Source: Methanomicrobium sp. W14
Lineage (GTDB): Archaea; Halobacteriota; Methanomicrobia; Methanomicrobiales; Methanomicrobiaceae
Assembly (NCBI RefSeq): GCF_017875315.1
Contig: NZ_JAGGMM010000001.1
Coordinates: 1-64,000 of the forward strand
Direction of reading: 5' to 3'
DNA length: 64,000 nt
A program made the translations under genes and the position numbers. This document shows positions 34,874-43,954 of this stretch, piece after piece (positions within the stretch are counted from its first letter, which is position 1; each line of letters opens with the position of its first letter). Below the pieces are notes generated by a model. That model had not been told where the DNA came from, did no database searches, and saw nothing but the letters and a program-made list of their open reading frames with translations.

Positions 34874-35827
34874 ATGCCAAATCTAAATGTTGCAATGCTC
34901 GGAACTGCGGGCTACGCAAAGAATGTCGGGAAAAAGGGAACAAGCTCTGATATAGTTTTCTACAACCTCAAGAAGGGTGAGGACACCTTAACTATGATTG
35001 AGCCGCAGAGGTACCCTGAACGCCTTGCACCTCTGTTCTACTCGATTTCAGCGACTGACTGTGCGGTTATCGTCGTCGATTCTGTGAGCCCGGAATTCGG
35101 CGAGACAATCGTTGCTCTTGACTGTGCAAATGTGAAAAAAGGTTATGTCATCTTAAGAAACTACCTTGACAAATCCCAGATTGAGCCTCTTATCCGCGGA
35201 ACTGTAATCGAGAATTATTCTTTCATAGAAGACGACCCGAATGTCCTTAGAGAAAAACTTTTTGAAGACGCTGCAAAAAAGCCTCACGAAGTCACTGAAG
35301 AGCCGGGAATCGTTCCTGTTGACCACCATTTCAACGTAAAGGGAATCGGAACAGTAGTTCTCGGAAACGTGATATCAGGGACTATCAGGACGCATGATAA
35401 TCTGAAGGTCCTTCCTACGCAGAAGACTGCTCTGGTGCGTTCCATTCAGAAGCATGACGCTGACTGTCCGGATGCATCAGGGGGCGACAGGGTGGGTCTT
35501 GCACTGAAAAATATAACTTCGGAAGAGCTTGACCGCGGATACGTTCTTACAGCACGCGGGGATGTAAAAACGGGCGATGAGTTTACTGGAAAGCTGAACA
35601 TGGTTAAATTCTGGCAGACTCCTGTTGCAGAAGGCATGGTAATACACGTTGGCCACTGGATGCAGTATATATCCGGGAAAATAGAGTCCGTATCCAAAGA
35701 CCCGAAAAATCCTGACATCTCAATATCACTTGAAAAAGAGCTGGTGTACCTGCAAAACGATATTGCACTTGTTTTTCACCTTGATGCCGGAAAACTTCGT
35801 GTTGTCGGCACTATTTCTCTCAACTAA
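34874..35827 (+). CDS. EF-Tu/SelB-like protein with degenerate GTPase domain
   Basis: 317 residues arranged like a translational GTPase: a G-like domain (about 1-130), then EF-Tu domain 2 (about 145-235, with KGIGTVVLGNVISGTIRTHD) and a third beta domain. The G1 P-loop is not a GxxxxGK[ST] (LGTAGYAKNVGKKGTSSD), DxxG is replaced by EPQRYPE, and NKxD by RNYLDK, so GTP binding is unlikely. Similar proteins occur in other methanogens. The role is unknown; it could be a scaffold or regulator derived from SelB or EF-1A. ATG 34874 is the only reasonable start. Confidence 0.8.
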   Translation: MPNLNVAMLGTAGYAKNVGKKGTSSDIVFYNLKKGEDTLTMIEPQRYPERLAPLFYSISATDCAVIVVDSVSPEFGETIVALDCANVKKGYVILRNYLDKSQIEPLIRGTVIENYSFIEDDPNVLREKLFEDAAKKPHEVTEEPGIVPVDHHFNVKGIGTVVLGNVISGTIRTHDNLKVLPTQKTALVRSIQKHDADCPDASGGDRVGLALKNITSEELDRGYVLTARGDVKTGDEFTGKLNMVKFWQTPVAEGMVIHVGHWMQYISGKIESVSKDPKNPDISISLEKELVYLQNDIALVFHLDAGKLRVVGTISLN

Positions 35828-35928
35828 ACCCGGAATATCCTTCTATTTTTAAAATACTCTCCCTAAAGACTTCAGATTTTTTCGAAGTCAAAGATAGGGT
35901 TAATATAGTTTAAATCCATTTATTGCAT

Positions 35929-36663
35929 ATGTCTATCAGAAGCAAACTGGTCATTGCTGTCTTTGTGGTTCTTATCGCAGCGGCAGCATTCGTCGGCAGC
36001 GTATCCGCGGCCGATGACGAAAAACTAATCCATGTCTCAGGTACCGGAAAGATTACAACCGACCCTGACCTTGTTGAGATATCCATTGCCGTTCAGACAG
36101 AGGATACTGATGGTGTAAAAGCACAGCAGGATAACGCAAACAAGATGAGTACCTGTATTGATGCACTGAAAGGTCTGGGACTTAACGACAGCGAGATTAA
36201 AACTACAGGATACAGCATGTATTCCTATAAAACAGATTCAAATTCTCCGTTTGGAGGCGACAAGACGGTATACCGTGTCACAAACACGATTCTTGTGAAG
36301 ACAGACAGGATTGATGATGCAGGAGATATCATAGATACGGCTATTTCAAACGGAGCGAACAATGTGAATTACATTTCGTTCACACTTTCGGACAGCAAGA
36401 GCCAGGAATTAAGAGCGCAGGCACTTGCAAGTGCTGTTGCCCAGGCACGCTCTGATGCAGAATCCGTTGCGTCAGCTCTCGGTGTTCAGATAGAAGGTAT
36501 ACAGAGTGTAGATGTAGGCGGAAGTTCAACGCCTGTGACATACTCCGGGACAAGCTACAAGAACATTGCGATGGACGAGGTTGCAGGAGGCTATTCAACG
36601 CCTGTACAGACGGATACAGTTGACGTGACAGCAAGAGTATCAATTGATTACATAATCCGTTAA
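35929..36663 (+). CDS. exported SIMPL (DUF541) domain protein
   Basis: 244 residues. The signal peptide covers about residues 1-27 (RSKLVIAVFVVLIAAAAFVG...VSA), with cleavage likely before ADD. The rest is a SIMPL/DUF541 domain: HVSGTGKITTDPDLVEISIAV, the tandem strand-helix region, and a QTDTVDVTARVSIDYIIR end. Bacterial relatives (BP26, YggE) form ring oligomers in the envelope and are linked to oxidative stress, but the archaeal role is unknown. A TTG six bases upstream is possible, and ATG 35929 fits better. No C-terminal sorting signal. Confidence 0.88.
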   Translation: MSIRSKLVIAVFVVLIAAAAFVGSVSAADDEKLIHVSGTGKITTDPDLVEISIAVQTEDTDGVKAQQDNANKMSTCIDALKGLGLNDSEIKTTGYSMYSYKTDSNSPFGGDKTVYRVTNTILVKTDRIDDAGDIIDTAISNGANNVNYISFTLSDSKSQELRAQALASAVAQARSDAESVASALGVQIEGIQSVDVGGSSTPVTYSGTSYKNIAMDEVAGGYSTPVQTDTVDVTARVSIDYIIR

Positions 36664-36793
36664 AATCAAAACACCTTTTTAAAACAATTCCATTTTTTGT
36701 ACGGCAGTTCAAATGTTTTCTCTTTGGATAAAGAAAAAAAGCTGAAAAGTTTATTTGCCATTTGAAGCGACTAATAAACTACGGTTTTGGATC

Positions 36794-37483
36794 ATGTCCG
36801 AAAAAATTTTGAATTCAAAGAAAAATGCAGGCTGTTATGCCGCAGAACTTGTGAAATCCGGTGATGTCGTCGGTCTTGGGACCGGCTCGACCGTATTATA
36901 TTCAATGGAGCGGCTTTCAGAGAGGATAAAATCGGAGGGTCTGGAAATAAAAGGTGTTCCTACCTCTTTTCAGACTGCATCCAGGGCGAGAGCCTTAGGG
37001 ATTCCCCTTACAACTCTTTATGACTGCCCGGAGATTGATATTGCAATTGACGGGGCTGACCAGGTAGACCCTTCCGGAAATCTTATCAAAGGGCGTGGCG
37101 CTGCGCAGACGCGGGAAAGGTGTGTTGCATCAGCTGCAAAGCGTTTTATTGTAATTGTCGACGAGGCAAAGCTGACACAGACACTCTCTTCACCTGTTCC
37201 CGTTGAGGTTATATCGTTTGCACTGCCGCTTTTGTACCGGGTAGTAAAGAGTCTCGGGGGAGTAGTGAAGGTCCGTGAGGGTGTAAAAAAAGACGGGCCT
37301 GTAATTACTGATAACGGATGCATTGAGACTGACTGCAACTTCGGTGAGATTGACGACCCTGAAAAACTTCAGACCGGACTGAATAATGTTCCAGGTGTTC
37401 TTTCCTGCGGGCTGTTTACTGAATTTCGTGAAAAAATAGTTGTTGTTGTTGGAGATGAGGCCGGCACCAGAATTCTATGCTGA
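36794..37483 (+). CDS. rpiA: ribose-5-phosphate isomerase A
   Basis: Interconverts ribose 5-phosphate and ribulose 5-phosphate for nucleotide synthesis. The 229-residue product carries VGLGTGSTV, GVPTSFQT, DIAIDGADQVD, LIKGRGAAQTRER, and IVIVDEAKL with active-site Asp, Glu and Lys in place. The TTG-started frame from 36755 is not conserved, whereas ATG 36794 starts at the family N-terminus. Its last 9 bases overlap the convergent regulator gene. Confidence 0.95.
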   Translation: MSEKILNSKKNAGCYAAELVKSGDVVGLGTGSTVLYSMERLSERIKSEGLEIKGVPTSFQTASRARALGIPLTTLYDCPEIDIAIDGADQVDPSGNLIKGRGAAQTRERCVASAAKRFIVIVDEAKLTQTLSSPVPVEVISFALPLLYRVVKSLGGVVKVREGVKKDGPVITDNGCIETDCNFGEIDDPEKLQTGLNNVPGVLSCGLFTEFREKIVVVVGDEAGTRILC

Positions 37484-37852
37484 CACGATTTCACGGACTT
37501 TCTGAATAAGTTTCAGCTGGTTTTCAATCTCTTCCTTTTTATCTGACTCTATTGTATCCACAATGTCTTTAATCGGTTTTGAAAGGCAGTATATCTTTAC
37601 AGGCCTTCCCTTGCTTTCTGCCTTGCTCTCGCGGTTTTCTATCCACTCTTTTTCGCTGAGTGTCCGCATAGCAATGCTCACTTCAGGCTGTCGGAGGTCT
37701 GTTCCACGTTCAATATCTCTCGATGTTGCTTCATTTGTATTCGCAAGGTATACAAGGACTTTGGCTACATTTCTTTTTAGTCCAACATCTGTAAGAAGAG
37801 TGGCTAACTCCTCTTCTTTCTCTGTAAAAGTAAGCACTTTTTCTAGTTTCAT
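37475..37852 (-). CDS. small winged-helix transcriptional regulator
   Basis: 125 residues: a winged helix (about 15-80: LLTDVGLKRNVAKVLVYLAN, ATSRDIERGTDLRQPEVSIA, MRTLSEKEWIENRE) followed by a charged C-terminal helix likely to dimerise as a coiled coil (IVDTIESDKKEEIENQLKLIQ). It resembles TrmB/ArsR-like small archaeal regulators. GTG 37861 is possible, but the GGTGAG there is better read as the ribosome-binding site of ATG 37852. Targets unknown. Convergent overlap with rpiA. Confidence 0.82.
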   Translation of the reverse strand: MKLEKVLTFTEKEEELATLLTDVGLKRNVAKVLVYLANTNEATSRDIERGTDLRQPEVSIAMRTLSEKEWIENRESKAESKGRPVKIYCLSKPIKDIVDTIESDKKEEIENQLKLIQKVREIVSA

Positions 37853-37985
37853 TATTCTCACCAGAAATTACTCTTAATATTCTGTACGTAAGATATAAAT
37901 AGATTTTTATCAAAGTACTTGTATTAGTTTTGGAATAAATATTCATTTAAAAAAGGGAGTAATATTTTTTTGGGTTAATTCCCGG

Positions 37986-38552
37986 TCACTGGTGAATCAG
38001 CCCGAGATTTGAAAGGTCTGAAAGAATTTTTATAACTGCTTTTTTTGCATCTTCAGGCTGTTTTCCACCTGTAATTATGAGTTTCCCTGATCCAAAGAGA
38101 AGGACAACCACTCTCGGCTCTTCAAGACGGTATACGAGACCCGGGAACTGCTCCGGTTCGTATTCAATTCTGTCGAGGTTAAAACCCACTGCAATTTTGT
38201 TGAGGTTTATCGGTGTTCCAAGGTCAGCGGATGTCACGATGTTCTGAATTTTGTATTCCAGTTTTTTCGGAATGTTCAGTTTGAGATCACGAAGCTTGTT
38301 GCCGAGAATTTCAAGGCCCTTTGAGAGACTGTCAACACTTTTTGCACCGGTAAGGACTACTTTTCCTGATCCGAAGACAAGTGCCGCAATCTTTGGGTCC
38401 TGCATCCTTAGTACAACACCTGGAAACCGTTTCTTGTTGTATTCCGCATCCTTTATTTTTTCATTAATCATCTGGAGATCCAGAGTCTCTGCAACCTTTG
38501 CTGACGCAACTATATTTTCTATCTTTAATGACTCTTCGGGGTTGACCTTCAT
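37986..38552 (-). CDS. tbp: TATA-box-binding protein
   Basis: General transcription factor that bends promoter DNA. 188 residues formed by two direct repeats (about 8-97 and 99-188), each with the pattern FPG(V/L)V(L/Y)R, a VFGSGK(V/L) strand and a final amphipathic helix. Phenylalanines expected to kink the DNA lie in these repeats. ATG 38552 has a TATA element at 38575-38584, so the transcript is nearly leaderless and may be autoregulated. It reads alone, leftward. Confidence 0.96.
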   Translation of the reverse strand: MKVNPEESLKIENIVASAKVAETLDLQMINEKIKDAEYNKKRFPGVVLRMQDPKIAALVFGSGKVVLTGAKSVDSLSKGLEILGNKLRDLKLNIPKKLEYKIQNIVTSADLGTPINLNKIAVGFNLDRIEYEPEQFPGLVYRLEEPRVVVLLFGSGKLIITGGKQPEDAKKAVIKILSDLSNLGLIHQ

Positions 38553-38574
38553 ATTTATAAAGTGATTTATATGG

Positions 38575-38584
38575 TATATAAATA
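38575..38584 (-). promoter_or_regulatory. TATA box of tbp
   Basis: On the minus strand the sequence reads TATTTATATA, centred about 27 bases upstream of the tbp ATG, the spacing expected for a leaderless archaeal mRNA. Confidence 0.6.
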
Positions 38585-38851
38585 GTTGGGTGTTTCAGGA
38601 TGGCTGAATTTTAATGGAGGTATTTTTGGATGTAGTCATTTGCTCTTATTCCGGCTTATGTTATGAGAGCATTCTTAATGATTAACAATTACAAAATTTT
38701 ATCTATAAATTCGTTCAATAACTTGTAAGCAATAGTTAACGAATGAAAATTCGACATTTGTTGAACCTGTATGTTTTAAACATTTATATTATTAAAGCAG
38801 CAAAGTTTTGCAGTGGCAGCAGAAAAAAATGCAGGTTATGCGAGGTAAGAC

Positions 38852-40912
38852 ATGGCAAGATGGATGTTAAGTGAGTCTGAAGGCTACGATTTCCTTAAAA
38901 AATACGACGTTCCTGTTCCGGAGTACAGTATTGTTAAATCTCCGGCTGAAGCAGGCAAGGAAGCAGAGAGAATTGGATATCCTGTCGTAATGAAGATAGT
39001 CTCTCCGCAGATACTTCATAAAAGCGACGCCGGCGGAGTTATTGTCGGGGTAAAGAACAATGAAGAGGCGGAAGAGGCATACCGGCAGATAATATCAAAT
39101 GTTGAAGCCAGCAAGCCCGATGCCGATATAGAGGGCGTAATCGTTGAAGCGATGGCAAAACCCGGTGTCGAGCTTATCATAGGCGGAAACACTGATTCAA
39201 CCTTCGGTAAGACTATAACCTTCGGTATCGGTGGGACGCTTGTAGAATTTTTAAAAGACGTTTCGATGAGAATTCTTCCTATTGATGAGGATGAAGTCAG
39301 AAAGATGGTCCGTGAGATAAACTCCTACAAGCTTATAACAGGATACAGGGGATCTGCACCAAAGGATGAGGAAATTCTTGTCAGGACTATAATGAATGTC
39401 TGCCGTGCCTTTGAAGAAACCGATGATTTAAAAGAGTTTGATATAAACCCTCTCAGGCTGTACGAATCAGGGGCATGTGCGGTTGATACAGCCCTTATAT
39501 TTGACGATGATCATGAAAACGGGGCAGACGGAGATGTTCCTGTTGATTTAAATATTTTTGATCCTAAATCAATTGCCGTAATAGGCGCATCCGAGACACC
39601 CGGAAAGATGGGTTATGCGGTCATGCACAAGCTCTCTACTTTCCCCGGGAAACTCTATCCTGTAAACCCCAAAAGGGACGTCATTATGTGTTTCAAGACA
39701 TACCCGACGATTCTTGATATACCTGAAGATATTGATATGGCAGTTATCACGGTCCCTTCTTCTCTTGTTCCGGGAATTATGGAGGAGTGCGGTAAAAAGG
39801 GCGTAAAAATAGCGGTCGTGATTACGGCCGGCTTCAGGGAGATGAACGATGAGGGCAGAAGACTTGAAGAGGATACCGTCTCTATTGCAAAGAAGTACGG
39901 GACAAGAATCGTCGGTCCGAACTGTCTTGGAATAATCAACCCGCACAAGGGGTATGATACGACATACGTACAGAGGTCTCCTGCGCCGGGAAGCATAGCA
40001 TTCCTGTCACAGAGCGGCGCTATCGTAAATGCAGTCGTTGACTGGAGCCTGACGCATAATATAGGGTTTTCAGTGGTGGTGTCTGTCGGAAACCAGTCTG
40101 ATCTCAATTTCTTCGATTACCTGCGGTGGGCCGAGTCAGACCCTAATACCGAGGCTATAATCATGTATATCGAGGAGATAAACCGTGGCAGGAAGTTCCT
40201 TGACCTCGTGTCAAGGATTTCAAAGACAAAACCCGTTGTTGCGATTAAATCGGGATCTTCAGAGCGCGGACGCGCTGCTGCCGCTTCCCACACCGGTTCT
40301 CTTGCAGGAAGCTATGAAGTATACATGGAAGCGTTCAGGGAGTCCGGGATATTAAGCGTCACAAATCTCGAGGATGCATTTCTTGCAGCAGAGTTTCTGT
40401 CCCACAACAAGCAGTACCCTAAGGGCAGACGGGCAGTCATCGTGACAAACGCCGGTGGTTTTGCAGTTCTTTCAAATGACTACGCTGAACGTTACGGCGT
40501 TGACATTATTGACCTGCCAAAGGAGGTAATAGAAGAGATGGACCAGTTTCTTCCGCCTTTCTGGAACCGCGGCAACCCGATTGACCTTCTCGGGGATGCA
40601 GACGGGGCAAGGTTTGCAAAGACTTTCAATGTCCTTGCAAAGCACGATGACCTCTGGGACATCTGTATGGTCATAGGCTTCCCGAACCTTGTCTTGACGT
40701 CAGAGCGTTTTGCAAAGCAGATTATGATGCTTTCGGAGTCAACAGAAAAAAGAGTAGTCTCTGTCCTTATAGGCGGAGCGGAGATGAACGGAGGCCGTGA
40801 GATCCTCAGAGAGAACAAAGTGCCCCCGTTTGAAGAGCTTGAGACTGCATTCCGCGTTGTGGGAAGAACCCTTCAGAGCAAATATCGCGTCAAAGGCGTA
40901 GGTCTTCTCTGA
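38852..40912 (+). CDS. ADP-forming acetate/acyl-CoA ligase, fused beta-alpha order
   Basis: 686-residue fusion that would interconvert acyl-CoA, ADP and phosphate with acid, CoA and ATP. Residues about 1-225 are the ATP-grasp (beta) part (YPVVMKIVSPQILHKSDAGGV, EFDINPL). About 235-686 form the CoA-binding and ligase (alpha) part, from SIAVIGASETPGKMGYAVM through GPNCLGIINP and FLSQSGAI to the phospho-His loop AAASHTGSLAGSYEVY. The ATP-grasp half comes first, opposite to the classic alpha-beta ACD fusion. It is monocistronic, preceded by about 300 bases of AT-rich leader with a TTTATATTA element. Substrate is unknown; acetate or aryl acids are possible. Confidence 0.88.
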   Translation: MARWMLSESEGYDFLKKYDVPVPEYSIVKSPAEAGKEAERIGYPVVMKIVSPQILHKSDAGGVIVGVKNNEEAEEAYRQIISNVEASKPDADIEGVIVEAMAKPGVELIIGGNTDSTFGKTITFGIGGTLVEFLKDVSMRILPIDEDEVRKMVREINSYKLITGYRGSAPKDEEILVRTIMNVCRAFEETDDLKEFDINPLRLYESGACAVDTALIFDDDHENGADGDVPVDLNIFDPKSIAVIGASETPGKMGYAVMHKLSTFPGKLYPVNPKRDVIMCFKTYPTILDIPEDIDMAVITVPSSLVPGIMEECGKKGVKIAVVITAGFREMNDEGRRLEEDTVSIAKKYGTRIVGPNCLGIINPHKGYDTTYVQRSPAPGSIAFLSQSGAIVNAVVDWSLTHNIGFSVVVSVGNQSDLNFFDYLRWAESDPNTEAIIMYIEEINRGRKFLDLVSRISKTKPVVAIKSGSSERGRAAAASHTGSLAGSYEVYMEAFRESGILSVTNLEDAFLAAEFLSHNKQYPKGRRAVIVTNAGGFAVLSNDYAERYGVDIIDLPKEVIEEMDQFLPPFWNRGNPIDLLGDADGARFAKTFNVLAKHDDLWDICMVIGFPNLVLTSERFAKQIMMLSESTEKRVVSVLIGGAEMNGGREILRENKVPPFEELETAFRVVGRTLQSKYRVKGVGLL

Positions 40913-41104
40913 ATAAACGAGTTAAATTTAATTTTTCCTATTCTTTTTATTCTTCAGACGTTTGTGTTTTGTATTTTTTATTAATTTTCAATAAATCGCG
41001 TTGATTATGGATTTTTGGAGGATTTTCAGGCAGAAGAAAGAATCAACTGATAATATTTCAGATCCATATAAAAATAAAAAAGGCGAATGAAATTTGAAGT
41101 TTTC

Positions 41105-41419
41105 TCAGTCGTATTCACGCCACGTGTGTTTGCACTTTGTGCAGCGGAAAAAGCGGACTTCACTTTCATCAGCAGAACGGAGCTGGCGCAGCCACCATTC
41201 AGCCTTATCATTGCCGCATTCCGGGCATTTTACGTTTATTGTCGGCAGTGTCGTCATGTTTTGATCACCGTCAACAATTATAATTTCCCTTTCAACCCTC
41301 TGGTCTGTTTTAAGAAGCTGGGATTTGTCTGTAACGTCCTGCTCATAACCGCATTTTGGACATTTCAGCTTTCCACCAGATGATTTTAGCATGCTTTTGC
41401 ATTCTGGACAGAACATCAT
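41105..41419 (-). CDS. tfs: transcription factor S (TFIIS/Rpb9-like cleavage factor)
   Basis: Rescues backtracked RNA polymerase by stimulating transcript cleavage. 104 residues with two zinc ribbons: C4/C7/C20/C23 at the N-terminus and C65/C68/C93/C96 at the C-terminus. The acidic D84-E85 pair in RSADESEVRFFRC reaches the polymerase active site. The full set of residues indicates an active factor rather than an inhibitory paralogue. Confidence 0.95.
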   Translation of the reverse strand: MMFCPECKSMLKSSGGKLKCPKCGYEQDVTDKSQLLKTDQRVEREIIIVDGDQNMTTLPTINVKCPECGNDKAEWWLRQLRSADESEVRFFRCTKCKHTWREYD

Positions 41420-41562
41420 CGTTTATAATATTGTTATCTATTTGATTAATTCTTATGGATTGTACCTTTACAAAAAAACCTTATAACGGCTTTAAAGTAT
41501 ATTTAGGGTTTGAGAACAGGGACATCTGGTTTCATAAGGCAGAACAAAAATAATACTATACA

Positions 41563-42375
41563 ATGGAAGCCATTCTGGTATTTTTGTCTGCCGTTGCATT
41601 TATAGCATTTCTTGTTTGTCCCGGCAGCAAAAGAAATTATTTCGCCGCATTTGGATGGATAGCAATAGTTTTGTCCATAATAATTGACATCCCCTATTAC
41701 ATATATGAAGAGAATAATTTTATGTATCCTGTGCTTGGAATACTCGGACTGCCTTTTTTGTATGTAACGGTCCCACAGCTCCTTGAAGGCAATAAATACG
41801 TAAATTACCTGAGCCGGGGGGCGGCAATAGCGTTTCTGATATATCTTCCGTTTGCCTATATTCCCGGTGCGGGGGACTGTCTCATAGCAGTCGTGACTTC
41901 CCAGGTTTATGCTGTGGGAAGTTTTCTGGGTCTGCCTTTCAGTCGTATTGCATGGAATATGCTTGGATACAATGGTTTTTCCGTAGAAATCATTCTGGCG
42001 TGTACAGGAATCCAGAGCATCGCTATAATGCTTGGACTTGCATACTGCGTTCCTACGACGTTCCGGCAGAAAGTGCTTTCATTTCTTATAATAGCCCCGG
42101 TAATTTACATACTGAACATCTTCAGGAATGTCTTTGTGGTTGCAGCCTATACAGGGCAGTGGTTTCAGTTTCTGCCTGAGATTGCGTCCAACGGAGAGCT
42201 CGGTTATGAAAGTTTTTTCTGGGCCCATAACGTAATGGCAGAACTTGGTGCACTTGTATTTTTGATTATTCTTGCACTTGGTCTTTTTATGGTAATCCCG
42301 GGCCTTGGTGATTTTGCAGACGGTCTTATAAAACTGTATACCAAAAAGCTCAAAGGTGTCTGTAAAGGTAAATGA
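41563..42375 (+). CDS. artA: archaeosortase A-type membrane transpeptidase
   Basis: Eight or so transmembrane helices in 270 residues. The catalytic triad of the exosortase/archaeosortase family is visible: C147 in ILACTGIQS, R188 in NIFRNVFVV and H222 in FWAHNVMAELG. In haloarchaea ArtA cleaves PGF-CTERM proteins and links them to lipid. No protein with an evident C-terminal sorting motif lies in this window. The 3' end overlaps by 26 bases with the convergent CDP-alcohol phosphotransferase gene, notable because phospholipid enzymes are required for ArtA substrates in Haloferax. Confidence 0.9.
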   Translation: MEAILVFLSAVAFIAFLVCPGSKRNYFAAFGWIAIVLSIIIDIPYYIYEENNFMYPVLGILGLPFLYVTVPQLLEGNKYVNYLSRGAAIAFLIYLPFAYIPGAGDCLIAVVTSQVYAVGSFLGLPFSRIAWNMLGYNGFSVEIILACTGIQSIAIMLGLAYCVPTTFRQKVLSFLIIAPVIYILNIFRNVFVVAAYTGQWFQFLPEIASNGELGYESFFWAHNVMAELGALVFLIILALGLFMVIPGLGDFADGLIKLYTKKLKGVCKGK

Positions 42376-42988
42376 TTCTCTGCAGTGCCGAGAGATTTGT
42401 GCAGACTGCGATGATTACAACGGCAACCGGCATATATATTATTCCTCCGGCAACCAGAAAGAGTATGGTCTCTGGTCTTCCGAAAAATCCGACTCTTTCA
42501 AGCGGGTCGTCTATTTTTCCGTCCTCTCTTTTTTCGAATCCCACCTCTGCATATGTGACCGGTTTTATGAACGTGTTCATCAGGGAGCCTATTATAGCAA
42601 AAGCAACGACGGCAAAGTCAAGGGTATACCCGTTAACACCATTTATTGAGATATAAGGGCTTATTATTGCTATTCCGGAAAGAGCTACTCCCAAAAGTAC
42701 AATACTGTCAACGTACTTGTCTACTATCCAGTCAAAGACAGCACCAAATTTGCTCTCACGGCCGGTTTTTCTTGCGACAGTTCCGTCTACAAGGTCAAGG
42801 ACGGCGGATATTACAAGAAATACCGCACCGGCCCTGAAAAACCTGATAAAGAAAAGATACGCCGTAATAAGTCCGGCAATAAGGGACAGGGACGAAATCA
42901 TATTCGGCGTTATTTTAAGTCTTATGAATATATCTGCAAGAGGCTCAAGGCATCCGATAAATTTTGGTCTTAGTGCAGTAATATTCAT
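42350..42988 (-). CDS. CDP-alcohol phosphatidyltransferase family protein
   Basis: Membrane enzyme of 212 residues joining a CDP-activated lipid (CDP-archaeol) to a polar alcohol. The signature D-x2-DG-x2-AR-x8-G-x3-D-x3-D is complete (DLVDGTVARKTGRESKFGAVFDWIVD). Hydrophobic helices follow on both sides. It could be an archaetidylinositol-phosphate or archaetidylglycerol-phosphate synthase, which cannot be distinguished by eye. Convergent and overlapping with artA. Confidence 0.88.
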   Translation of the reverse strand: MNITALRPKFIGCLEPLADIFIRLKITPNMISSLSLIAGLITAYLFFIRFFRAGAVFLVISAVLDLVDGTVARKTGRESKFGAVFDWIVDKYVDSIVLLGVALSGIAIISPYISINGVNGYTLDFAVVAFAIIGSLMNTFIKPVTYAEVGFEKREDGKIDDPLERVGFFGRPETILFLVAGGIIYMPVAVVIIAVCTNLSALQRIIYLYRHL

Positions 42989-43218
42989 GTTTTATTTATA
43001 TGCAGCCCCTTGCATAAAGATTTCACTAAAATTTCCTGTAAATGCATATGCAAATTGGTTTTGATATGTTCTGTTAAACTCTTCATCAGACATAAAGCGC
43101 TTTTTTTAACTGTTCTTCAGTGGCATATTAATAATATAAAAAACCAAAAATTGTTCCGAACCGCCGGGGCTAACTTCTTTTATTATAACGAAACAATAAA
43201 CCTTAAAGAAAGATTGTC

Positions 43219-43902
43219 ATGAAAACAGAATATAAAAGACCTCATGTAATGATAATGTCAGAGATAACTGTTGACGGAAAACTGACATTAAAAAAGGGTG
43301 CTTCAAGCAAAATCCTTATGAAATACATGGATCCAAAAACCGATATCCTTCTGCATAAGACAAGGGCCGAATATGATGCCATAATGGTAGGTTCCAATAC
43401 AATAAGAATCGATAATTCATTTTTAACAGTACGATACGTAGAGGGGGAAAACCCGGTAAGGGTTATCCCGAGCAGTATGGGTGATATACCGCCTGAATCA
43501 AACGTTTTGGGAAAGGATGCGAAAACAATAATTGCAGTGTGCAAAAAAGCGCCTCAGGAGAGGGTGGACGCCATTTTAAAGAAAGGCGCCGAGGTTTTGT
43601 TCTGTGGAGAAGACAGGGTGAGTCTTCCTCTCCTGATGAATATTCTGGCAACAGACTACAATATAAAGACCCTGATGGTTGAAGGGGGTCCGACGCTGAA
43701 TTATTATATGCTGCAGGACAGACTTGTTGATGAAATAAGACTTATCCATCTGCCGTTTATAGTTGGAGGAGCAGATACGCCTTCTCTTGTTGGCGGAATG
43801 CATATAGACTCGGAGGAGGAAATGTTTCATCTGGCCCTCAAAGAGTACTATATGTGCGGCTCCAATCTTGTAACCGAATACGACGTAAACTATAGTGAAT
43901 AA
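43219..43902 (+). CDS. arfC: 2,5-diamino-6-ribosylamino-pyrimidinone 5'-phosphate reductase
   Basis: RibD C-terminal-type reductase (archaeal ArfC) of riboflavin/F420 precursor synthesis, reducing the ribose side chain with NAD(P)H. 227 residues, with PHVMIMSEITVDGKLT at the N-terminus, YDAIMVGSNTIRIDN, and LMVEGGPTLNYYML plus PFIVGGADTPSLVGG at the C-terminus. The SMGDIPPESNVL segment is somewhat diverged. It is 52 bases upstream of sppA on the same strand. Confidence 0.92.
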   Translation: MKTEYKRPHVMIMSEITVDGKLTLKKGASSKILMKYMDPKTDILLHKTRAEYDAIMVGSNTIRIDNSFLTVRYVEGENPVRVIPSSMGDIPPESNVLGKDAKTIIAVCKKAPQERVDAILKKGAEVLFCGEDRVSLPLLMNILATDYNIKTLMVEGGPTLNYYMLQDRLVDEIRLIHLPFIVGGADTPSLVGGMHIDSEEEMFHLALKEYYMCGSNLVTEYDVNYSE

Positions 43903-43954
43903 TACAAAATGCCCGGGAAAAACGGGGTTTAAATAGAAATAACGGAGAATCTGA

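Noticed and set aside
35929-36663. SIMPL protein as an archaeosortase substrate
   Set aside because: It lacks the C-terminal PGF-type motif, hydrophobic helix and basic tail.
43010-43222. 70-residue frame upstream of arfC
   Set aside because: It covers the promoter and leader, overlaps arfC by a few bases and has no conserved features.
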